Notes under the pieces: generated by a model
The model's input: the letters and a program-made list of their open reading frames with translations, nothing else
Databases searched by the model: none
Told to the model about the DNA's origin: nothing
Assembly (NCBI GenBank): GCA_016758905.1
Contig: JAEPQZ010000015.1
Location: 434,001-498,000, forward strand
Direction: 5' to 3'
Source of the DNA: Umbelopsis isabellina
Taxonomy: Eukaryota; Mucoromycota; Umbelopsidomycetes; Umbelopsidales; Umbelopsidaceae
Length of the DNA stretch: 64,000 nt
Made by a program: the position numbers and the translations under genes
Shown: piece by piece, positions 48,311 to 55,645 of the stretch
Layout of the letters: every line of letters begins with the position of its first letter
How positions within the stretch are numbered: position 1 is the stretch's first letter

Positions 48311-48544
48311 TGTAAAAAAAGTTTTTATATCCTAAGCTGAACACTGAGTTTATCCTATCTTAGGCAAGCTTTATATGGATAAAAGGGGGGCTCTGTATCT
48401 CTCTACTGCAAGTACAATATTAACCTATGCTCAATTTCCCTGGTACATGTCCTCCTTTTCTATTTGCATGACCCAACACCACCACACTCACCTTTAATCA
48501 CATCTTCCTAATGGGTAAAACCATTTTCCAGGAACACCGAATAT

Positions 48545-48745
48545 GTGAAGGTGAAACAAAAGTCGCCATTTGGAGTAGTAAACCAAACTGTATTTGGTAC
48601 TCCGCCTGGTCTCAGTATCCACACAAAAGCCAGGAGGAGAACACCTTCTTTGCCATATGCCATGCTCGTAACAGAAAAGCCAGACTATTCCAAACTCAAA
48701 AGAATTGGACCATCTATCTTTTACAGCGAACCAATCTTTTACTAA
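48545..48745 (+). CDS. Possible small coding exon, unknown (5' end unresolved)
   Basis: An open frame with coding-like composition (SPFGVVNQTVFGTPPGLS, then TPSLPYAMLVTEKPDYSKL, ending FYSEPIFY and TAA). It has no in-frame ATG; the frame opens at 48512. A TTTTCCAG acceptor at 48531 suggests a preceding exon, but I could not find one with matching phase. I do not recognise the peptide. Confidence 0.25.
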   Translation: MKVKQKSPFGVVNQTVFGTPPGLSIHTKARRRTPSLPYAMLVTEKPDYSKLKRIGPSIFYSEPIFY

Positions 48746-49020
48746 TGTTGATACAGATATGCAAGAGGCCATTGTAGCTACATGAATGAAATGTTCCATA
48801 ATCACTAAGCTTATGCCTAGTATATATATTAATGTTAGACAACAGGTGGTCGCTTTTGGGGATAATAAGACGAAAAAAGACGAATCAGCATCAGACCTTG
48901 TGCTGTGATCGATGGCGTTTTGCAGCTATAGCCCTGTGAATAGCTTAGCCTACCGCACGTGCCCTCAATCAAGCATTGAAACTGGCTCGCCACCGCACGG
49001 TAATTTTAAACCCCGCATGT
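48746..49020. other. Intergenic, no gene seen
   Basis: Short mixed-composition spacer before a candidate mitochondrial-precursor gene. Confidence 0.4.
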
Positions 49021-49421
49021 ATGTGGTACAGACATCGATTTTCGCTACCGCGCCGCGTATTGTCGTTCCTTAACAACACACACCACTTGTCCAGCGATTT
49101 TTTGGCTCAGTCAATTCCTACTCAACGTTCGCTTTCATCCACTCCGTCGTCCACGCCATCAGATAGAAAAATCCCTTGGCCGAGGGTTACAAGGGTGGCG
49201 TAAGCGCCATTGGTGCTTCTTAATGAAAAGATTCAGATCATCTTGCTAGACTATTACAATCAAGGGCCGCTGTAAGTATCAATTGCCTATTTCCTTGTTG
49301 GCACTCGCTCGGGTAGCCCGAATATTATGGGAACAGTATTCTGCAATGGGCTGCGAACCTAGTCATTTAGGCGCCACATTATCGCCACATCGTGATAATC
49401 ATAATTTTTCATGGGAGTGAC
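49021..49421 (+). CDS. Candidate small mitochondrial-precursor protein, unknown
   Basis: Exon 1 (49021-49199) encodes MWYRHRFSLPRRVLSFLNN and a Ser/Thr/Pro-rich stretch, Arg-rich and without acidic residues early on, as in a mitochondrial presequence. A GTAAGC donor at 49200 and a GCTAG acceptor join in frame to exon 2 (49250-49271, ALLQSRAA), followed by a GTAAGT donor. A third exon is uncertain: from 49339 it would read YSAMGCEPSHLGATLSPHRD and stop at 49421; from 49317 it would read PEYYGNSILQWAANLVI and stop earlier. The consistent splice phases support a real gene; the product is not recognised. Confidence 0.35.
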
Positions 49422-50934
49422 ACATTGCAAACAATTCATTGCTTTGTATGTTCCCCATGCCCTACCGATAAGAGGTCTAATGACTTTGGCTTACTATAGA
49501 TATAGCTGAGACCCACTTGTGAGCCTTTCGAAATCTAGCCTCTCATTTACGGTAACCTTTAAGTGTAACATGCATACATGCAAGTGAGTATTTTAATATG
49601 ATATGTTCGCTGATTCGTTCACAAAAGGAGGGAAAAAAGACCATATAAACAAGGTTTTTTCTGTGGTATATCTATTTTTATTCCCCTTCTACGAGAATCA
49701 AGCCAGCAACATGTCTAAGCGCTTGGACATTGTAAACCTTTATGGCCCTTAAGGCTAGATTATATACACCATGCTGACCCTTTCGCCAAATCAGAAGGAA
49801 AGTATTTTTATGCTCCGCGGCACGGCAAACCATAGTGCTGCCGGCTGATAGCAATAAGCTTCAGCCAGCTAATGCGGATTGAAATTGAGCGACGGAAAGC
49901 TTGTAAATATCTTCCTTATATAGTGATGGCGTCCTTCCTACCTCAAGTGTAAGAACACTACTTGGATTACAACTGCCGATTAGCAAGCGTCCAGTGTACT
50001 ATGAGCACTGTTCCATGATCATAATTGCAAGTATTAGATCAACTGTTGTTATGGGTATGGCTGTATTTGGGCAAATATTTTTTAGTTCACACAACTCAGC
50101 TGCTATACTCAAACTCAGAGTATCACTGGCTATGACATTTCGTTGCGACCCTGCAATTGACATTCTGAGCTATTTGAACACAGCCTCATTAAATGGAAAG
50201 GTTGATGGGGGGGGAGAGAGGATGCACAAATGTTTCTAGAATACTGAAAGAACATCTTGTGTAGGGTCAAGGATGGTAGTTTTTTTTTCGTCTACTACTT
50301 TGGAACAAAGAATTTCTTAATTAGTAAATATGCCAAAAATGAAACAATTTGCCATATCAAAATACAGTTGTGATAGGCAAGTATGGACAAAAAGTCAAAA
50401 TGTCTAGGTTTCAAGTTTGTAAGTTTTACTTTCATTCGATTGTATGAAACACATGCCATTTCTACACCCATGGAAACCGAAAGAAAACATTTCAGCTAAA
50501 GATTACAAAAATATCGGCAGTAAACTAAAAAAGTGAACAAACAATACGTTGCTAAGGCTGTCATTGTGTAAAAACCAGTGCGCCACGATACGACGTCATG
50601 TTATATTCTGCGTGTTTGGATAGGTCACCTAAGGGTCAAAGGTTTCGAAATACTAAAAAAAAAAAGCTGAAACACTTGCCAAGAAAAAATTTGCTTCAAC
50701 AGAAGTGTTAATCAATGGTTCCAGCAATATTGTTACTGTTGCTAAAATATTTCAAGCACTGTTCAACAATTATTTGATTCGACCTGTTTTAAGGGGATAT
50801 CGTAAAACAGATATATTTTATTTGGTTATTATCAACCTGTCATGAAGTTGTCTTATAGGATAGAGAGAAAAATATACACGTATAGTTTACAGACTAGTCA
50901 AGTAAAGAATAAAATTGGATAGTACTTAGATTGA
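49422..50934. other. Intergenic, no gene seen
   Basis: About 1.5 kb of AT-rich DNA. A frame at 49994-50239 lacks coding character. A G8 run near 50209-50216, followed by AGAGAG, resembles the run at about 51763-51772. Confidence 0.45.
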
Positions 50935-51426
50935 CTATCTAAGAAGAGCAAGGGTAACATCACCATGGACTCTGGCCTTAAGCTCGATCTCAACGTCCAA
51001 GTTCAAGTCTAGTCGAAGTCGCAAAGGCTTGTCGCCGCCTTCACCACCACCACCACCTGCCACAGCACCAGCAGTGTCAGCAACACCACCAGCAGTGTCG
51101 GCAACTTGGTTAGCGGTATTTCCTACACTGTCGACTACACCATTAGCAGTGTCGCCGACTTGGTCAGTAGGACCACCCTTGCTCTTGCTCTTGCTCTTGT
51201 TCTTGCGTCTGTTTCTTCTTCTGCGGCTAGCCTGAGAAGGGGCTTCTGACACGATAGACTCGGTATCTGATCCCATTTGAGATTGGTCCATATCAGTGTT
51301 GGCCACTGATTCGTTGTCTGATTGTTGCTGTTGTTGTTGCTGTTCTGATTCAGCTTCAGACTCAACTTCGCTGGATGGTTGTTGGGATTTCTTGGTTTTC
51401 TCTTGAGTTGCGTCCCTGCCTGGCAT
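50935..51426 (-). CDS. Small protein with conserved C-terminal DLNL...KARVHGD motif (module 1)
   Basis: A single exon of 163 aa. The N-terminal half is disordered: Gln/Ser/Glu-rich with a Q7 run, then a basic block (RRRRNRRKNKSKSKSKGG). Next come LEA-like short repeats (DTANGVVDSVGNTANQVADT and relatives) and a Gly run. The last 30 residues (LRLDLNLDVEIELKAR, then VHGDVTLALL) are a predicted strand-rich motif found again in the protein at 54839-55078. Similar C-termini occur in fungal proteins related to DUF3659/LEA families, but I know of no assigned function. Its start is 1.15 kb from the coding frame of the divergent LEA-like gene at 52647. It may be co-regulated with that gene. Confidence 0.8.
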   Translation of the reverse strand: MPGRDATQEKTKKSQQPSSEVESEAESEQQQQQQQSDNESVANTDMDQSQMGSDTESIVSEAPSQASRRRRNRRKNKSKSKSKGGPTDQVGDTANGVVDSVGNTANQVADTAGGVADTAGAVAGGGGGEGGDKPLRLRLDLNLDVEIELKARVHGDVTLALLR

Positions 51427-51881
51427 ATTAATTTAAATTGAAATTCGAAAAGAAGAAGTAAAGAAGTGAAAAGAAAAAGTCAGCGTATTTAAATGGGTGT
51501 TATTTTAAGTGGTTTGCCAATTCGTTCTAAGTAGAGAGACTTACTTTTTTTCGTCAACCGACACTATGACGAAACATTGGATTTGCCATGACGGGGTTTT
51601 ACAATAACACCAGCTTTTCCCAGCTTGTGGATCCAGAAGTTTGCTACTCCGAAAGGAATTTCCCATTTCACAACCGACCCAGGCAAAATGTTCACTAATG
51701 GTAATTTAAACACACGTAATGGCGATGTTGAAAAAGTTGCCTTTCCCTTCTATACGTAATGATGGGGGGGAGAGACCATAACAATATGGGCTGGCCCCAG
51801 AAAAGGATTCACCACTTTTTAGATTCCTTCTGAGAAAATTTGGTTTCGCAAATTTTGCTCTTTGCTTTAGTGGAAAAAAAA

Positions 51882-51909
51882 GGGGGAGAGGAGGGGGGGA
51901 GGGGAGGGG
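51882..51909 (+). promoter_or_regulatory. G-quadruplex-type tract
   Basis: Four G runs (5, 7, 4 and 4 long) separated by six, one and one bases, fitting the G3+N1-7 pattern. It lies between the two divergent genes of module 1. Confidence 0.5.
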
Positions 51910-52090
51910 ATGGTGTGCCTCACAGTGGCACGCTTCACTTTCCAGTGTCTCGGAATAGCACTTGGCGTATATTTTTGAGGGATAAACGCCTTTTGCTTTG
52001 GCTTTGGCTTGGCAAAGCGTCTCACCACTGAGGCGGCCCAAAAGTGCTTATGGCATTTAGCGACTGTCTGGTCAAGCCCACCCCCAACTC

Positions 52091-52113
52091 TTCTAGAAAA
52101 GAAAAATCCCCCT
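52091..52113. promoter_or_regulatory. HSE-like and STRE-like sites
   Basis: TTCTAGAA (52091-52098) is the inverted TTC/GAA unit of heat-shock elements, with a further GAA at 52101. CCCCCT (52108-52113) contains the stress-response element CCCCT. Both are short; their pairing upstream of a LEA-like gene gives them weight. Confidence 0.35.
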
Positions 52114-52646
52114 TTTACCCTGCCAAAGCCACAGAGCCCCGTCTGTGCGTCAAAGTAGAGTGCGCATGGTAAGGTAAGAACTATGTACAGCGATCTTAGC
52201 ACATGTTGCATATGAAACTCGGCTTGCATTTGCCAACGTCGCTAAATACTGAATAGTGTAGAAAAGGGCAAAGTGGTAAAGGTATTGCCTGTTCCAGCCT
52301 AGACGTAACACTTGTGTGGCGGATGTAACCACCATCATTACCATAAATAGTAACCAGTCGGCATTTTTGCCCCTGTGCCACACTAGCATTCACGTCATCT
52401 GCTGCTACTAATTCAGCATTTGAGACGGCGAAAGTCGCAAATGAATCCTAGCCTGCCAGGTTGAAGCGGGGGTTTTCTCATGAGTTGGTTGCTCACTACA
52501 AATGAACAAACAATGACATACTAGGCAATACCAATCTTATTCCTCGTCATTTAAACAACATTGCTATTATTCTGTCTTTGAAAGTACTCCGGTTTATTAG
52601 GCTTCACTTCACCATTCTTCTCATCCTTCTTATCTTGTACGTCAAG

Positions 52647-54197
52647 TCGAAAGTTCCTTCTCGTCCTCTTGAAGAGAAGTACCCTCCATCTGACACACAA
52701 GCCTCAGCATCTCAACAACAACAACAACAACAACAACAACAAGAAGACCCCGCTCCTCCTTACCAAGAAGCCGAAGAACCAACACGTCGTCCTGCTCCCA
52801 TACCACAGCAAGAACTAACCGAATCCAAACAAAAGAAGCGAAAGCGCACTAGAAGAAAATCTAAAGATATGCCAGATATTACCAAATCACTCACCGGCTC
52901 TTCTGACGAAAAGCACAAGAAGAAGTCTTCTCACCACAAGGGTGACAAGAAGTCCAAGAAGTCCAGTAGCAGCAGCGGTGGTGCCAACGGTGTCCTTGGT
53001 GGAGTAACCAAGACAGCCAAGAGCGCCGCTGGTTCAGCCACCAAGAAGTCCAAGGACTTGACCAAGCAGGCCAAGGATACTGCCGATGATACCACCAAGG
53101 GTGTGAAGGATCAAGTTGAAGACAAGGCTGGACAGGTTCCTGGAGGCGAACAGTTGACAGATGCCGCTGGCCAAGCTCAAGACCAAGTTGAAAATGTTAC
53201 CGACAAAGCTCAAGATGCCGCTGGTCAAGCCCAGGACGCCGCTGGTCAAGCTCAAGACACCGCTGAGCAAGCAGCAGGCTCAGTATCAGAGAAAGCCAAG
53301 GATGCCACAGGTGAACTGGGTATCCCTGAACGCTTTATGTCCACTGATTTCATGAAACAGGCTGGTTTCGATGAGAATGATTCTCTCAAGCTCATGAAGG
53401 CCATTTTGGAATACAACTCCAAGATCATGGAACAATTGTCTGACGATGGTCAAAGCGCCACTGGACAATCAGGGGCTGATGATGCTGGTAATGATAATGA
53501 TAACAACGACCTGACTGGTCGAGAAATTAATGTACCCGAGGCTGACCAAGCCTCCGGTGTAGACGGTGTCAAAGACCAGGCCAATGGTGTCAAAGACGAT
53601 GCCAAGGACAAGGCCGATGGTGCCAAAGACAAGGCCGAAGGCGTTAAGAACGATGCCCAGGATAAGGCAAATGGTGTCAAAGACAAGGCCAATGGCGCCA
53701 AAGACACTGCTCAAAGCCAAGCCAACGGAGCCAAACAACAGGCCAATGGCCAAGCTGAGAAGGCCAAGGCCAATGGCGACGCAGCTGGTAACCTCGGTGG
53801 TAACCTTCAAAACAACATCAAGTTTGATGTGCCTAACAGCCAAGCCGGCGATGCCGTTGCATCTCCCAAAGACCTGGTTGGCAAGACCATTGACAAGAAG
53901 GGCAATATTGTTGACGACAATGGCAAGACCATTGGCAAGTTCAGCGGTGATAATAATGCCGATTATGAAGGCAAGAAGGTGGATGAAGACGGTAACGTCG
54001 TTGATGATGATGGCAATGTCCTTGGCAAGGCCGAAGTCATCGATCCCACCAAGATTGCTGGTGTCAATGTTGAGAACACTGAAGATGGTCAGTCTGGCCA
54101 AATTGCCGTCCCCATGGGCGACAGCGACCTGATCATCAAGGTCGATGCCACCAAGAAGGGTATCTCCTTCACCATCCACATCCCTCGCCCACAGTAA
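52647..54197 (+). CDS. LEA-like protein with DUF3659-type repeat (module 1)
   Basis: About 517 aa are readable; the start is unresolved because the open frame back to 52506 contains no ATG before 52869. A splice acceptor at 52645-52646 after a pyrimidine-rich tract is likely. Order of parts: a Q10 run, a basic KKRKRTRRK patch, Ser/Lys-rich DKKSKKSSSSS, then a first LEA-type repeat block (AAGQAQDAAGQAQDTAEQAA). A folded segment follows (GIPERFMSTDFMKQAGFDEN). A second block of 11-residue repeats is at 53575-53780 (NGVKDKANGAKD). Next is a DUF3659-like segment (GKTIDKKGNIVDDNGKTIGK, then KKVDEDGNVVDDDGNVLGKA). It ends in a strand-rich tail (DLIIKVDATKKGISFTIHIP). Such proteins are thought to protect cell content in drying or spores (inferred). 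Confidence 0.82.
   Translation, partial: SKVPSRPLEEKYPPSDTQASASQQQQQQQQQQEDPAPPYQEAEEPTRRPAPIPQQELTESKQKKRKRTRRKSKDMPDITKSLTGSSDEKHKKKSSHHKGDKKSKKSSSSSGGANGVLGGVTKTAKSAAGSATKKSKDLTKQAKDTADDTTKGVKDQVEDKAGQVPGGEQLTDAAGQAQDQVENVTDKAQDAAGQAQDAAGQAQDTAEQAAGSVSEKAKDATGELGIPERFMSTDFMKQAGFDENDSLKLMKAILEYNSKIMEQLSDDGQSATGQSGADDAGNDNDNNDLTGREINVPEADQASGVDGVKDQANGVKDDAKDKADGAKDKAEGVKNDAQDKANGVKDKANGAKDTAQSQANGAKQQANGQAEKAKANGDAAGNLGGNLQNNIKFDVPNSQAGDAVASPKDLVGKTIDKKGNIVDDNGKTIGKFSGDNNADYEGKKVDEDGNVVDDDGNVLGKAEVIDPTKIAGVNVENTEDGQSGQIAVPMGDSDLIIKVDATKKGISFTIHIPRPQ
52713..52742 (+). repeat. (CAA)10 microsatellite
   Basis: Ten perfect CAA units encode the Q10 run of the LEA-like protein. The length may vary between strains. 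Confidence 0.95.
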
Positions 54198-54838
54198 ATT
54201 GTTTAAATATGTACATTTAGTCCTTTATTATTTCTTGAAAATTGCAAATCTTTTTGTAAAAAATAAATCTCCTGTGTATACGCATCAAGGCGGCCCTCCT
54301 CATATGTGAAAGTACTACCTCAGGCACTTTACTTGTATCTGGCAGATCATGTCCAATTTTACACCAGTAACTTTGACACTTGACCTGGACACTTGCAAAA
54401 CATACATTATGTAATACATCATGCCGCATTTGATCTCGAGACTTTCTCCATCAAAAGCCTTTTTATGTATTTTTAATAGATCACGCACTGATACTTTGGA
54501 TGTTTATGCTATGTGCCTCGTAAACATACAACAGCAGCACATCCGTGAACAAAACTGGTAATTTTGGAAATGATGTATTTAGACACAGCCAAAATGAAAA
54601 AATAAAAAATTATTGTGTTGCTATGTTTCTACTGCTGGAAAATCACCCTAATGTCTGAGTCACTTTGGACTCAGGGATGGCGTCGACCTGTCCTGTAGTA
54701 GGTTTTGCCCCAGCCAAGACAAATCACCCAACTGCCGAATTATCTTAGTTTTAAAGTAGGATAACAGGTATTACAGGATATTTATTTATCGGCTTGGCTC
54801 TGTGGCCACATTACACAACATAGTAGGATTACAGCTCT
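54198..54838. other. Convergent intergenic space between modules
   Basis: AT-rich 3' DNA between the module-1 LEA-like gene (+) and the module-2 small gene (-). AATAAA occurs at about 54261. No gene seen. Confidence 0.5.
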
Positions 54839-55078
54839 TCACATCTCTAGAGCTAGAGTCAAGTCTCCGTGAATTCTCGCTTTCACAGTAATCTGGGCTT
54901 CCAGGTTAAGGTCTATTCGAAGAGCACCAGTGGTTTCACTGTTGCTCATATCTCCTCCTCCATTGGTGTCTTGGAATAGTTGCAAACCCCCTGATTTTTT
55001 GCCATCTCGATTAAAAAGCGATTTTCGTTCAGTGCTGCCGCCCATGCTAGATTGTGGCTTCTCTGTTTTAGTCGACAT
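54839..55078 (-). CDS. Small protein with conserved C-terminal DLNL...KARIHGD motif (module 2)
   Basis: A single exon of 79 aa from MSTKTEKPQSS. A short polar N-terminus precedes the C-terminal motif: ALRIDLNLEAQITVKARIHG, then DLTLAL. This matches the end of the protein at 50935-51426 in both spacing and core residues. The long N-terminal half of the module-1 protein is missing here, so the motif is the shared element. A GA/AGA-rich 5' leader lies upstream. It is divergent from the DUF3659 gene, with about 570 bp between starts. Function unknown. Confidence 0.75.
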   Translation of the reverse strand: MSTKTEKPQSSMGGSTERKSLFNRDGKKSGGLQLFQDTNGGGDMSNSETTGALRIDLNLEAQITVKARIHGDLTLALEM

Positions 55079-55114
55079 GGTGGTATGTTGAAGGGGTAAA
55101 TCGAAGCTGACAGC

Positions 55115-55155
55115 GAGAGGAGAGAGAGAGAGAGAGAGAAAGAAGAAGAAGAAGG
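55115..55155. repeat. GA/GAA microsatellite
   Basis: A (GA)n run passing into (GAA)n, in the probable 5'UTR or core promoter of the small module-2 gene. On the minus strand it is a pyrimidine-rich CT/TTC tract. Confidence 0.9.
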
Positions 55156-55577
55156 GTTTAGAACGCCGAGCTCTCAACGACGGTTGGTGACGAAAATAAA
55201 TGAGCTAGGTTCAAGTTCAACCCAGCTTATAAACAGGCAAGGCACAAAAACCTCAGCTAGCCAAGCTAAGGAATGGGAAAATGTAATCACGGTTATGATG
55301 TTGAGCCTCAGACCAACTTTGGCAAGTTGTTCGCTTGGACCCCCAAAATCCGAGACTGCGTCATTGGAACGTGTGGCGCTAGTTTACATTTACGTCAACA
55401 TGTCCCGCCATTGGCAATTGCGCACTAAACTGGTTTTATCATTCAAAAATGGTGCTAAAATACCGACCCATTGGTGTGTTGTGACGGCTAGTTTGTGCGG
55501 GGGGAGTGCTAACCAAAGTGAGATATGAATGAAGTAATTATGGTGGATCGACGGGGTTGCAAGTCATTTGGAACTCT
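55156..55577. other. Divergent promoter region of module 2
   Basis: Contains no gene. A TTATAA at 55227-55232 could serve the minus gene, and TATAAAA at 55578 serves the plus gene. Compared with module 1 it is short and lacks the long G tract. Confidence 0.45.
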
Positions 55578-55584
55578 TATAAAA
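55578..55584 (+). promoter_or_regulatory. TATA box of the DUF3659-repeat gene
   Basis: TATAAAA 62 bp before the ATG at 55646. Confidence 0.6.
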
Positions 55585-55645
55585 GTTGTTTGTTTCGACC
55601 AAATTGTATGGACCAACATTAGCTAATTATCAACTTTTTAACAAA

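Larger units (their letters stand above)
51427..52646. other. Divergent regulatory region of module 1
   Basis: About 1.2 kb between two divergent stress-type genes. It contains a G-quadruplex-type tract (51882-51909), an HSE-like TTCTAGAA (52091-52098) and a STRE-like CCCCCT (52108-52113). Frames on the minus strand at 51706-52229 are composition artefacts of the G/C-rich patches. Confidence 0.5.

Noticed and set aside
51706-52229. Two minus-strand frames of 111-120 aa in the module-1 intergenic region
   Set aside because: Their Pro/Leu-rich segments come from the G tract read in reverse; no start context or similarity.
53469-54179. A 236-aa minus-strand frame inside the module-1 LEA-like gene
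   Set aside because: Antisense shadow produced by repetitive GCC/AAG codons of the sense strand.
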